Positions 1 through 8,369 of a DNA stretch of 64,000 nt are shown piece by piece. How positions within the stretch are numbered: position 1 is the stretch's first letter; the number at the start of each line of letters is the position of its first letter. A program made the translations under genes and the position numbers. The DNA comes from Rhodanobacteraceae bacterium. Lineage in GTDB: Bacteria; Acidobacteriota; Terriglobia; Terriglobales; Acidobacteriaceae. The notes beneath the pieces are model-generated. The model made no database searches. It saw nothing but the letters and a program-made list of their open reading frames with translations, and had not been told where the DNA came from. Location: assembly GCA_903970285.1 (NCBI GenBank), contig CAJCHN010000014.1:1-64000 (forward strand), read 5' to 3'.

Positions 1-860
1 CGGGGGCGCCGGCGGCGCAGGCTGCGACTGCGGGGACGGAGGCGACGCCGGCGATGTGGGTGGTGAAGAAAGGGCCGACGACGGTTTATCTGTTTGGAAC
101 GGTGCACGTGATGAAGAAGGATGTGCACTGGGAGACGCCGAAGGTGGCGGACGCCTTCAAGCAGAGCGGAACACTGTACCTGGAGGTGGCGGATACGAGC
201 CCGGCCGCCGCGGAGAAGCTGCAGCCACTGATCCTGTCGCTGGGGCTTGATCCGGAGCATCCGTTGTCGAGCAAATTGTCGAAGGAGGATGTGGCGACGC
301 TCGACGAAGCGATGAAGAAGATGGGTACGGCGGGCGAAGCCCAGGTGGAGACGATGCAGCCGTGGCTGGTGTACCTGACGTTATCTGTGCTGCCGGCGGT
401 GCAGGCCGGGTACGATCCGGCGAGCGGGATCGATCGCGTGCTGCAGAACCAGGCGGACGCGATCGGCAAGCCGGTCAAGGGGTTCGAGACAGCCGAGCAG
501 CAACTGCACTTCATGGCGGATTTTACCCAGGCGCAGCAGGTGGCGCTGCTGCATGAATCGCTGGAGGAGCTGCCGAAGAGCGTCGAGAAGACCAACGACA
601 TGGTCGCCGATTGGGAAAAGGGCGATGTCGAGAAGATCGGAACCGAAGAGGACGGCGACCTGCGGGCGAAGCATCCGGAGCTCTACCAGAGGCTGCTCGT
701 CGGACGGAATGAAAAGATGGCGGAGACGCTGGCCGGCGTGCTGAAGAATCCGCAGGCAGGGACGGTGTTCGTCGCGGTGGGTGCGGCGCACCTGGCCGGG
801 CCGGACAGCATCCAGAAGATGCTGGAGAAGCAGGGGTTCGTGGTAACCCGGGTGGAGTGA
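1..860 (+). CDS. TraB/GumN family protein (5' end outside window)
   Basis: The reading frame is open from base 3, so the gene starts before the window. The first ATG (54) is internal: before it the frame reads an Ala/Pro/Thr-rich linker ending TPA, directly followed by the family's typical opening (PAMWVVKKG, then TVYLFGTVHV). TraB/GumN proteins carry this GTxH motif near the N-terminus and a C-terminal GxxH element, here VAVGAAHLAG near the end. They resemble the erythromycin-esterase/Tiki fold and are usually exported; the linker suggests a signal peptide or lipoprotein signal upstream. Substrate is unknown for most members. The next gene starts 90 bases downstream on the same strand. Confidence 0.85.
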   Translation, partial: GAPAAQAATAGTEATPAMWVVKKGPTTVYLFGTVHVMKKDVHWETPKVADAFKQSGTLYLEVADTSPAAAEKLQPLILSLGLDPEHPLSSKLSKEDVATLDEAMKKMGTAGEAQVETMQPWLVYLTLSVLPAVQAGYDPASGIDRVLQNQADAIGKPVKGFETAEQQLHFMADFTQAQQVALLHESLEELPKSVEKTNDMVADWEKGDVEKIGTEEDGDLRAKHPELYQRLLVGRNEKMAETLAGVLKNPQAGTVFVAVGAAHLAGPDSIQKMLEKQGFVVTRVE

Positions 861-950
861 AGCTGGTAAGCCGCCAGCTGCCCGGCAGGAAATTCCGGAC
901 GGGCTTGAACCCGGTGAATCGAGAGTTTCGCCCGCGGCATCGAAGGCGCA

Positions 951-1991
951 ATGATGCAGACTGAAGGCATGCAGCTGGAACGGGCGCGCAAGGCGGGTTC
1001 GAAGTTTCTAAATCCGGTGGAGACCGGAATTGGCGGGTTCAGCACCATGTTGAAGGTGCTTCCGCTCTATTTGAAGAACAAGGAAGAGACGGAGCCTCGT
1101 CGACCGCTGGGTCCGTTCCGCACGGATGCGGCTGCGTATGCGCGGGCGCCGGAGACGGGGCTCCGGATCACGTGGTTTGGGCATTCGTCGGAGCTGGTGG
1201 AGATCGACGGCGTGCGCCTGCTGCTGGACCCGGTGTGGGATGAGCGTGCGGCACCGGTGAGCTGGCTGGGGCCGAGGCGGTTCTTTGCGCCGACCCTGCG
1301 CCTGGAAGAGCTTCCGCCAGTGGATGCGGTGCTGATCTCTCACGATCACTACGACCACCTTGGCCGCGAGACGGTGAAGCGGCTGGCGAAACTTCGGCCG
1401 GGGATGCGGTGGATCTGTCCGTTGGGCGTGGCGAAGCTGTTGCGCAATTTTGGCGTGGCTGAAGGCCGGGTGACGGAGCTGGATTGGACCCAGGAGACGG
1501 TGGTTCGGGGGTGTGAATTGGGAGCGGAGGTGAGCGTGACCGCGCTGCCGACGCGGCACTTTTCCGGCCGTGCGCCGTGGAACCGGTTTGAGACGCTGTG
1601 GACCTCGTATGCCCTGCAAGGATCGAAGCACAAGGTGTACTTCGGCGCGGATTCCGGGCTTTGGGATGGCTTTGAGGCTATCGGAAAGCAGTTCGGTCCA
1701 TTCGACCTGACTCTGCTGGAGATTGGCGCCTTCAACCAGCTTTGGCACCAGATCCACCTGGGTCCGGAGGGCGCGGCCAAGGCCTTCGAGTTGCTCGGTG
1801 GGGGCGTGCTGATGCCGATCCACTGGGGCCTGTTCAACCTTGCATTGCACGCCTGGCGGCAGCCGATCGAGCGCATGGAGGAGCTGGCTCGGGAGCGCGG
1901 AGTGACGATGTTCGTTCCCGAGCCTGGCCAGCCCACCGAGGTGTGCCGCGGGGAGGCGGTACGCAGCGTCTGGTGGAAGCTGCCGGGCTGA
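951..1991 (+). CDS. MBL-fold metal-dependent hydrolase (UlaG/NAPE-PLD-like)
   Basis: A 346-residue metallo-beta-lactamase-fold hydrolase. The zinc motif HxHxDH is present as SHDHYDHLG near residue 127, preceded by ITWFGHSSELVEIDG and LLLDPVWDERAAP, the arrangement seen in NAPE-hydrolysing phospholipase D-like and UlaG-like members. Further metal or active-site histidines lie in LPTRHFSGR, FGADSGLWDG and MPIHWGLFNLA. No signal peptide is evident, so it is probably cytoplasmic or inner-membrane associated. Two adjacent ATGs (951 and 954) could start it; GAAGG at 942-946 slightly favours the second by spacing. The physiological substrate (phospholipid, lactone or other ester) cannot be read from sequence. 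Confidence 0.85.
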   Translation: MMQTEGMQLERARKAGSKFLNPVETGIGGFSTMLKVLPLYLKNKEETEPRRPLGPFRTDAAAYARAPETGLRITWFGHSSELVEIDGVRLLLDPVWDERAAPVSWLGPRRFFAPTLRLEELPPVDAVLISHDHYDHLGRETVKRLAKLRPGMRWICPLGVAKLLRNFGVAEGRVTELDWTQETVVRGCELGAEVSVTALPTRHFSGRAPWNRFETLWTSYALQGSKHKVYFGADSGLWDGFEAIGKQFGPFDLTLLEIGAFNQLWHQIHLGPEGAAKAFELLGGGVLMPIHWGLFNLALHAWRQPIERMEELARERGVTMFVPEPGQPTEVCRGEAVRSVWWKLPG

Positions 1992-2105
1992 GAGCGGCCT
2001 GCTGAGGATACTGGCGCGATGTTGACGTGCTGGTTAAGACGCAAAACAAGCTATTGTCTCCCGCGGCTAAAGCCGGTACAAAGGGTTTTGCTGGCGGAGG
2101 ATGCG

Positions 2106-2369
2106 ATGGCGAACGCGGTGCAGCAGATGTTGCGCGAGGTGATGGACATCCGGCAGGCGTCGGAGTATCTCGGCATCAGCGGCGATACGCTGTATCGGTA
2201 TGCGAGCGAAGGGTTTATTCCGGCGTTCAAGCTGGGAAACCGGTGGCGCTTCAAGCGCAGTCTGCTCGATTCCTGGATGGTGGAGAAGAGCGGCACGCGG
2301 GCTTCCCATGAAGACGCCGGGGTGACCGTCATGCCCAAGCAGAAGAAGCCGGTGCGCCGGGTGCGTTAG
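2106..2369 (+). CDS. Small helix-turn-helix (excisionase/MerR-type) DNA-binding protein
   Basis: An 87-residue protein with the excisionase-family winged helix-turn-helix: DIRQASEYLGISGDTLYRYA, then GFIPAFKLGNRWRFKRSLLDSWM, the classic pattern for DNA-binding excisionase-like and phage-like regulators. The C-terminus is short and basic. The open frame continues upstream to 2019, but GGCGGAGG at 2093-2100 sits five bases before the ATG at 2106, so that start is chosen. Nothing nearby suggests a mobile element, and many free-living bacteria have stand-alone regulators of this kind. The target is unknown. Confidence 0.75.
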   Translation: MANAVQQMLREVMDIRQASEYLGISGDTLYRYASEGFIPAFKLGNRWRFKRSLLDSWMVEKSGTRASHEDAGVTVMPKQKKPVRRVR

Positions 2370-2457
2370 AGCTTCTTGCGCCGGGGGTCGGGGTTAGAAA
2401 CGCAGCTTCCCTTGCGGAATTACAAAGAAGAAGGAACGACGAACCAGCGGGGAATTC

Positions 2458-3345
2458 CTACGCCCGGCGGAGCGTGGCCAGCGTGATCTCGGGTGGGCAG
2501 TTCAGGCGGAAGGGAATGCCTACCGTGCCGATGCCGCGATTGACGTAAAGCTGGGAGCTGCCTACGAGGTAGTGTCCCTCGGGATAGAGCTGGCCATGCG
2601 GAGGCAGGGCCAGCGGGCGGATTCCCGGGAGTCGGATTTGCCCGCCGTGAGTGTGGCCGGAGAGAATCAGGTCGACGTTCGGGCCGCGCGGGTGGGTGGC
2701 GATGGTATCGGCATAGTCCGGCTCATGGGCGAGGAGGATGACCGGGGCATCCGGGCGGGCGGGGACGGCGAGATTCAGGTCGGGCTTGCCAAACGAGATG
2801 TCGTCCAGCCCGCCCAGGTAGAGGTATTGGCCGCCGCGTTCGATGCGGACGAACTGGTTGACCAGCAGCGGCAGGCCGTTGCTTTCCATGTGGTCGCGAA
2901 CGATGCGCGAGCCGACCATCCAATCGTGATTGCCGAGCACGCCATAGCGAACCGGGCACTGCAGCTCGCGCAGCAGCTCCGCGCATCGCCCGACGGCGGC
3001 GTAGGAGATCGCCAAGGAGAACGGTCCACGGCTGACGAAGTCGCCGGTGACCAGCACCATGTCCGGCTTCATCTGGTTGACGTGGCGCACGATGCGGCGC
3101 AGGAAATAGTCCTCGGTATATTCCTCCAGGTGGAGGTCGGAGATCTGCGCATAGCGGAAGCCTTCGAACGCCGGCGGCAGGCGGGGGATGGCGAAGACCG
3201 GGTGGGTCACCGATACCTCGTGGCGGGCGATGTCGTTTGAATAGACCGCGAGGCCGGCCGCGGCGGAGGCTGCGCCAAACAGGAAGTTGCGCCGGGTGAG
3301 CACGGCTTGTGCAGGGCGCTGGGGAGGTGCCTGGATCGCTGGCAT
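2458..3345 (-). CDS. Exported metallophosphoesterase
   Basis: A 295-residue calcineurin-like phosphoesterase with all metal-binding blocks: ISDLHLEEY (DxH), VTGDFVSRG (GD), LGNHDW (GNHD), LLAHEPDY and LSGHTHGGQ (GHxH). The N-terminus has a twin-arginine-like segment, LTRRNFLFGAASAAAGLAV, as in YkuE/YaeI-type enzymes that follow a Tat signal or an N-terminal membrane anchor. The frame stays open far upstream (to 4380), but that stretch lies antisense to the peptidase gene and has no family similarity; the ATG at 3345 giving MPAIQAPPQRPAQ is the sensible start, although no strong ribosome site precedes it. YaeI-type members act on UDP-glucosamine lipids or other phosphoesters; the substrate here is not determined. 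Confidence 0.85.
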   Translation of the reverse strand: MPAIQAPPQRPAQAVLTRRNFLFGAASAAAGLAVYSNDIARHEVSVTHPVFAIPRLPPAFEGFRYAQISDLHLEEYTEDYFLRRIVRHVNQMKPDMVLVTGDFVSRGPFSLAISYAAVGRCAELLRELQCPVRYGVLGNHDWMVGSRIVRDHMESNGLPLLVNQFVRIERGGQYLYLGGLDDISFGKPDLNLAVPARPDAPVILLAHEPDYADTIATHPRGPNVDLILSGHTHGGQIRLPGIRPLALPPHGQLYPEGHYLVGSSQLYVNRGIGTVGIPFRLNCPPEITLATLRRA

Positions 3346-3450
3346 AGTCCATGATACAGTTCGCGGGCTTATGCCTGCAGGCCGTGATGGAGGGCAAAGC
3401 GTCCTATGATCCGGTGAGGCGCGGCGCGAAACCTGTCTGCCTCCGGTAAG

Positions 3451-4572
3451 ATGGTGCGGATGAGTGAGATAGCAGTGGTTCCCGCCGCGCGTCGGCGCAA
3501 GCTTGCGGCCGCGGTAAAGAGGACTGGCGCCGAGGCTTTGCTGGTCACGCATCTGCCGGATGTCCGCTACGCGACCGGGTTCACCGGATCTTCTGCGGCA
3601 TTGATGGCGATCGGCTCGAAGCTCACGCTCTTCACGGATGGACGCTACGCCACCCAGGCGGCGGCCGAGGTGGATGGCGCCAGGGTGGTGATCGTCGAGA
3701 AGCCGGCCGCGGTTGCAGCTTGTGACTTTGCGGTGGAGCAGGGCGTCACGGCGTGCGCCTTTGACGCCGCGCAGACCTCGGTCGAGACGCTCGAAAAGCT
3801 GACGGCTGCGCTTCCGCGGCGGGGGCGCAAGGGCTGGTTTATTTCCACCTCCGGCGTGATGGCTGGGCTGCGCGAGATCAAGGACGAGGTGGAGCAGGAC
3901 AAGATGCGCGAGGCCGCGGCGCTGGGCTCCCGGCTCTTCGACCAGGTGCTCGATGAGATTCACGCCGGCGCGACCGAGATGGAGGTTGCGCTGGCGCTGG
4001 AGTTCATGGCGCGGCTGGCCGGGGCGGAGCGGATGGCGTTCGAGACGATTGTGGCCGGCGGCGAACGCAGCGCGCTGCCCCATGGACGGGCGACGAATGC
4101 CAAACTGCCGCGGCGCGGCTTCGTGACGCTGGATTTCGGCGTGGTGTTGGACGGCTACTGCTCGGACATGACGCGCACCGTGCACCTGGGAGCGGCGCGA
4201 AAAGGCGAATACGAGCTGTATGAAGCGGTGCTGGACGCGCAGCTGGCCGGCATTGCTGCGGTGCAGGCGGGAGTGACCGGCGCGGAGGTGGATGCGGCGG
4301 CGCGTGGTGTTCTGGAGGCTGCGGGCTACGGAGAGTTCTTCACCCATGCCACCGGGCACGGGGTGGGCCTCGAGATCCACGAGGCGCCGCGTCTGGGCAA
4401 GCCCCGCGAAGGCATTGAAGAGACCAGGCTGAAAGCCGGGATGATCGTTACAATTGAACCCGGTGCGTACCTTCCGGGACAGTTCGGGGTGCGAATTGAA
4501 GATACGGTGATGGTGACGGCGACCGGATGCGAGATTCTGACGCCGACGACCAAAGCCTGGATCGAGCTTTAG
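3451..4572 (+). CDS. Xaa-Pro aminopeptidase (M24 family)
   Basis: A 373-residue cytoplasmic metallopeptidase. The N-terminal creatinase-like domain (about 1-140) is followed by a pita-bread catalytic domain with the M24 metal ligands in [18 protein letters not shown] (two Asp), [13 protein letters not shown] (His), IEPGAYLPG (Glu) and [10 protein letters not shown] (Glu). It removes N-terminal residues preceding proline. Start is uncertain: ATG at 3451 or ATG at 3460 three codons later. It lies just ahead of accB and accC; a peptidase of this family next to accBC is a recurring arrangement (in Bacillus, yqhT-efp-accB-accC), but efp is absent between them here. Confidence 0.9.
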   Translation: MVRMSEIAVVPAARRRKLAAAVKRTGAEALLVTHLPDVRYATGFTGSSAALMAIGSKLTLFTDGRYATQAAAEVDGARVVIVEKPAAVAACDFAVEQGVTACAFDAAQTSVETLEKLTAALPRRGRKGWFISTSGVMAGLREIKDEVEQDKMREAAALGSRLFDQVLDEIHAGATEMEVALALEFMARLAGAERMAFETIVAGGERSALPHGRATNAKLPRRGFVTLDFGVVLDGYCSDMTRTVHLGAARKGEYELYEAVLDAQLAGIAAVQAGVTGAEVDAAARGVLEAAGYGEFFTHATGHGVGLEIHEAPRLGKPREGIEETRLKAGMIVTIEPGAYLPGQFGVRIEDTVMVTATGCEILTPTTKAWIEL

Positions 4573-4632
4573 TCCGGCTGAGTTCGATGGAAAGATTTCG
4601 AGCGCTCCGAGCGGGGCGCGGGAAGAGATGTG

Positions 4633-5151
4633 ATGGATTCGAATGAGTTAAAGGAATTGCGGGAGCTGGTCGAGTTCCTGAAGGCGAACGACATTGCGGA
4701 GTTCGACCTGGAACAGAATGACCTGAAAGTGCGGTTGAAGTTCATGGGCGCGGTGAAGGCCGAAGCGGCTCCGCCGCCGGCCTTCGACATGGGTCAGCTT
4801 GCCCGGCTGATGGCCTCTTCCGCTCCGCCGGTAGCGACTGTGCCGGCGCAGGTCGCGCATGTTCATGCGGATCCCGCGCCTGCTCCGGCGGCAGCGCCGG
4901 CCGCGGAGAAGCTGCACGTGGTGAAATCACCCATCGTGGGCACGTTCTACGAGTCGCCTTCGCCCGGCGCGCCGGCATTCGTGAAAATCGGCGACACGGT
5001 CGAGGTCGGGCAGGTGCTTTGCATCGTAGAGGCGATGAAGCTGATGAACGAGATTGAAGCGGACGCTGCCGGAGAGATCGTCGAGCGGATCGCCGCCAGC
5101 GGCCAGCCGGTGGAGTACGGGCAGGCGCTGTTCAGCATCCGCGCCAAGTGA
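4633..5151 (+). CDS. accB: Biotin carboxyl carrier protein of acetyl-CoA carboxylase
   Basis: A 172-residue BCCP. The N-terminal segment (LKELRELVEFLKANDIAEFDLEQ) matches AccB; a Pro/Ala-rich linker (about 70-92) leads to the C-terminal biotinyl domain with the biotinylation motif EAMKLMNE, acceptor lysine near residue 136. It carries CO2 from biotin carboxylase to the carboxyltransferase in the first step of fatty-acid synthesis. GTG at 4630 and ATG at 4633 are adjacent; GGAAGAG at 4621-4627 supports the ATG. It is followed by accC after 163 bases on the same strand. Confidence 0.95.
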   Translation: MDSNELKELRELVEFLKANDIAEFDLEQNDLKVRLKFMGAVKAEAAPPPAFDMGQLARLMASSAPPVATVPAQVAHVHADPAPAPAAAPAAEKLHVVKSPIVGTFYESPSPGAPAFVKIGDTVEVGQVLCIVEAMKLMNEIEADAAGEIVERIAASGQPVEYGQALFSIRAK

Positions 5152-5314
5152 AGAGGCAGAGACGAAACACGGATCAAGGCCGATCAAGGCGGGATTACGA
5201 CCGGCTCGACAGAGACAAGGCAAGCGCGGCCAGGATGAAGACGTGATTGTTTCTATCCCGCGTGTTCCCCGGTCTTATCCGTGTTACGCAGTTCGATCTT
5301 TGGGAAGGGTTTGA

Positions 5315-6673
5315 ATGTTTCGTAAGGTATTGATTGCCAATCGGGGAGAGATCGCGTTGCGGGTCATCTCCGCGTGTAAGGAGATGGGGATTCGCACGGT
5401 CGCCGTCTACAGCGAGGCGGACCGGAACTCGCTGCATGTGCGCTTCGCGGACGAGGCGATCTGCATCGGGCCGCCGCGCTCGAGCGAGAGCTATCTGAAT
5501 GTGCCGGCGGTGATCTCGGCGGCGGAGATCGCGGACGTGGACGCGATTCACCCCGGGTACGGTCTGCTGAGTGAGAACGCGAACTTTGCCGAGGTATGCC
5601 GTGCGTCCAATATCAAGTTCATCGGCCCGCCGCCGGAAGTGACCCGCATGATGGGCGAAAAATCCACCGCGCGGCAGACGATGAAGAAGGCGAAGGTGCC
5701 GATCCTGCCAGGCTCCGACGGCGTGATCGCGGGTGAAGACGAAGCGCTGGCATGGGCGAAGTCGGTGGGTTATCCGGTGATCCTGAAGGCAGTGGCGGGC
5801 GGAGGTGGACGCGGCATGCGCATCGTGCGCATGCCCGAGGAGCTGCCCGCGCTGTACAACCAGGCGTCCACCGAAGCCGCCAACGCCTTCGGCAACGGCG
5901 ACATGTACATGGAGAAGTTCATTGAACGTCCGCGCCACATCGAGTTCCAGGTGCTGGCCGATGAGCATGGCAACGTCATGAGCCTGGGCGAGCGCGAGTG
6001 CTCCATCCAGCGCCGCCACCAGAAGCTGATTGAAGAGGCGCCGAGCCTGCAGGTCTCGCCCAAACTGCGGGCGGAACTGGGCAAGACGATCGAGCGCTCG
6101 TTGAAAGAGATCGGCTACTGGAATGCGGGAACCATCGAATTCCTGATGGACGAGGACGGAAAGATCTACTTCATCGAGATGAACACCCGCATCCAGGTGG
6201 AGCACTGCGTGACCGAGATGGTGACGGGCGTCGATCTGGTCAAGTCGCAGCTTCGCATCGCCTCCGGCGAGAAGCTGTCGGAGATTGTGCCCAAGGTGCC
6301 GGAGATTCGCGGCCACGCGATCGAATGCCGCATCAATGCTGAGCATCCGGAGAAGTTCACCCCGTCCGCCGGGCGCATCACGGCGTACAATCTGCCCGGC
6401 GGAAACGGCGTTCGCGTGGATACCGCGCAGTATGCCGAGGGCGTCGTGCCGCCCTACTATGACTCGCTGATCGCCAAGTTGATCTGTCATGGCAAAGATC
6501 GCGAAGAGGCGATGAACAAGATGCAGCGAGCGCTCAGCCAGTTTGTCGTCGAAGGCATCCACACCACGATCCCGCTGCACCAGAAGATTTTTGCGGACGC
6601 GGAGTTTCGCTCGGGCGCGTTCGATACCAAGTTCATGGAGAGATTTTTCGAGCGGCAGGGAACCAAGGCGTAA
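5315..6673 (+). CDS. accC: Biotin carboxylase subunit of acetyl-CoA carboxylase
   Basis: A 452-residue, full-length biotin carboxylase. Domains run in the usual order: N-terminal [20 protein letters not shown]-grasp with the glycine-rich loop [15 protein letters not shown], catalytic block [15 protein letters not shown] and the C-terminal biotin carboxylase domain ending [13 protein letters not shown]. It carboxylates biotin on AccB using ATP and bicarbonate. A GGGAAGGG ribosome site precedes the ATG. The position after EH is Cys where E. coli has Pro, a small deviation near but not in the catalytic residues. No accA or accD is in the window. Confidence 0.96.
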   Translation: MFRKVLIANRGEIALRVISACKEMGIRTVAVYSEADRNSLHVRFADEAICIGPPRSSESYLNVPAVISAAEIADVDAIHPGYGLLSENANFAEVCRASNIKFIGPPPEVTRMMGEKSTARQTMKKAKVPILPGSDGVIAGEDEALAWAKSVGYPVILKAVAGGGGRGMRIVRMPEELPALYNQASTEAANAFGNGDMYMEKFIERPRHIEFQVLADEHGNVMSLGERECSIQRRHQKLIEEAPSLQVSPKLRAELGKTIERSLKEIGYWNAGTIEFLMDEDGKIYFIEMNTRIQVEHCVTEMVTGVDLVKSQLRIASGEKLSEIVPKVPEIRGHAIECRINAEHPEKFTPSAGRITAYNLPGGNGVRVDTAQYAEGVVPPYYDSLIAKLICHGKDREEAMNKMQRALSQFVVEGIHTTIPLHQKIFADAEFRSGAFDTKFMERFFERQGTKA

Positions 6674-6759
6674 CAACGCGCTGCGCGGGCGGGCGGTCAC
6701 TTCTTCACGAAAGCCTGCTCGCCTTGTCCTCCCGTTGGCCCGGCATCGACTTCGCCGGA

Positions 6760-7677
6760 TTACTCCACTGCCGGCAGGATCCTTGACGTCACATGGGTCA
6801 TCTCGAAGTTTCTGTTCTCCGCCGCGATGGTGATCTCGCGGTTGAAGAAGAACAGCACATGCATCTTGAACTCTGTGCCAAAACTCACCGGGAACCAGAC
6901 GGCTCCTGGCTTATCCGCGGGTTGCGGCGCGTAGATGACGGTAAAGCCAAGGCCGGGCACGCTGGTGCCCAGCAGTGTCCGCACGGCAAACGGAACGTTC
7001 TTCGCAAGCCTGGTGCGCACCACCACCGGTTCATAGGCAGTGGTGTCGATGTACGCGTCGCCCTTCCAGTCGTAGTCGGACTTGTCCTTGGGCGCGAAGG
7101 TGATGTGAAAGACATCACGGCCGTTCATCTTCTCCTGATTAACGAAGTGGAAGACGTAATTGGCCTGGGCTTTGGACGAGAGAGGAAACAGTCCGGCGCG
7201 AATGCCGTCCTTCGAGTCGTCGTTGGTGACGTTGTGCCGCATGTTCTCAACCAGGTCTCGATCCGTGGTGGACGAGTCGTCGATCGAGATGTTGAGGTCC
7301 TGCTCGCCCGCATCCATGTTGCTCATCGCCCTCTGATCCGGCGGCGGCAGCTTGTCGTAGGAGACATACTTCCCCTTGACGAGCAGCTTGCCTTCGAGCT
7401 TCAGCAATTGCTCGGTGTAGCCGGACTCCGACGGCACGATGCGGGTGTCGGTCACCTCTTCACAGCGGATGGTCTTACCCTTTCGCGAGCTCACCCGCGC
7501 ATGCTGAACATAGATATATTGCCGCCGCCCGGCGATGGCGCGGTCCTGGTTCGCCGCGACCTGCGCCATGATGGCGGTTGCGTCCGGCTGCTGTACCTGC
7601 GGAGCCCAGGACGCCAGAAGAATGAGTTCGAGGAAGAGCATGCCTTCTGTACGCGCTTTGCGGGCGATTGGTTCCAT
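6760..7677 (-). CDS. Secreted LolA-like protein of unknown function
   Basis: Up to 305 residues. The N-terminus carries a hydrophobic export signal (MLFLELILLASWAPQ); the in-frame Met at 7641 just before it is an alternative, perhaps better, start than 7677. The body (DRAIAGRRQYIYVQHARV, then a charged region, then YVFHFVNQEKMNGRDVFHITFAPKD and GDAYIDTTAYEPVVVRTRL) resembles a group of Acidobacteriota proteins usually labelled outer-membrane lipoprotein-sorting or LolA-like, thought to be periplasmic and to bind lipids or lipoproteins. No catalytic motif is seen. It is convergent with accC and divergent from thiE. Function is inference only. Confidence 0.7.
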   Translation of the reverse strand: MEPIARKARTEGMLFLELILLASWAPQVQQPDATAIMAQVAANQDRAIAGRRQYIYVQHARVSSRKGKTIRCEEVTDTRIVPSESGYTEQLLKLEGKLLVKGKYVSYDKLPPPDQRAMSNMDAGEQDLNISIDDSSTTDRDLVENMRHNVTNDDSKDGIRAGLFPLSSKAQANYVFHFVNQEKMNGRDVFHITFAPKDKSDYDWKGDAYIDTTAYEPVVVRTRLAKNVPFAVRTLLGTSVPGLGFTVIYAPQPADKPGAVWFPVSFGTEFKMHVLFFFNREITIAAENRNFEMTHVTSRILPAVE

Positions 7678-7730
7678 GCGCCGGTGCGGCGCCGAAGCTG
7701 CGGAAAAGCCGGTTGTGGCAACATGCTGAG

Positions 7731-8357
7731 ATGGCTATCCGCGGGCTCTATGCCATCGCAGACATGGCAACACTCTCCGCCCGAGGCATCAGTCTGCGTG
7801 CCTACGCCGAAGACCTGCGCGCGGCGGGCGTGATGCTCGTCCAGTATCGCGATAAGGACGCCGACGATGAGGTGGCGCTGTACCGCGCGGAGGAGATTGG
7901 CGCGGTCTTCGACGGATCAGGTGCGACCCTGATCGTCAACGACCGTATCGACGTGATGCTGCTGGCGGGGTGGGATGGCGTGCACGTTGGCCAGGAAGAC
8001 ATGGCCGCAGCCGATGCCCGCGTCATCGCCGGCGATGGACGCGTGATCGGCGTTTCGACCCATACCATGCAGCAGGTGTGGGAGGCGGAGCAGGGGGTCG
8101 CCGACTACGTCGCCATTGGCCCGGTCTTCGTGACCTCCTCCAAGGCCGATGCGGCAGAGCCTGTCGGCCTTGATGGTGTGCGTCAGGCGCGCGAACGAAC
8201 ATCGAAGCCGCTGGTGGCGATCGGCGGAATTACCCGCACCAACGCAGCCAGTGTGATCGCGGCCGGCGCGGACTCTGTAGCCGTGATCTCCGGGCTGCTC
8301 TCCAGGGGCGAGCCGGTCCAGAAGGTTGCGCGGGACTTTCTCGACATTCTGCGTTAG
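7731..8357 (+). CDS. thiE: Thiamine-phosphate synthase
   Basis: A 208-residue TIM-barrel enzyme that joins hydroxymethylpyrimidine pyrophosphate and thiazole phosphate to make thiamine phosphate. Recognisable blocks: GLYAIAD, VQYRDKDADD (the family's Q-x-R/K-x-K pyrophosphate-binding strand), LIVNDRIDVML, DGVHVGQEDM, IGVSTHT, YVAIGPVFVTSSK and LVAIGGITRTNA near the end. The frame extends upstream to 7668, but the conserved N-terminus begins at MAIRGLYAIAD, so 7731 is used. No thiamine riboswitch is apparent in the short space before it. Confidence 0.92.
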   Translation: MAIRGLYAIADMATLSARGISLRAYAEDLRAAGVMLVQYRDKDADDEVALYRAEEIGAVFDGSGATLIVNDRIDVMLLAGWDGVHVGQEDMAAADARVIAGDGRVIGVSTHTMQQVWEAEQGVADYVAIGPVFVTSSKADAAEPVGLDGVRQARERTSKPLVAIGGITRTNAASVIAAGADSVAVISGLLSRGEPVQKVARDFLDILR

Positions 8358-8369
8358 TTTGGAAAAAAC

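Noticed and set aside
3346-4380. Long minus-strand frame extending the metallophosphoesterase upstream
   Set aside because: It is antisense to a well-supported peptidase gene, has no family similarity, and is explained by stop-poor GC-rich DNA.
7678-7730. TPP riboswitch before thiE
   Set aside because: The gap is far too short and contains no THI-box sequence.
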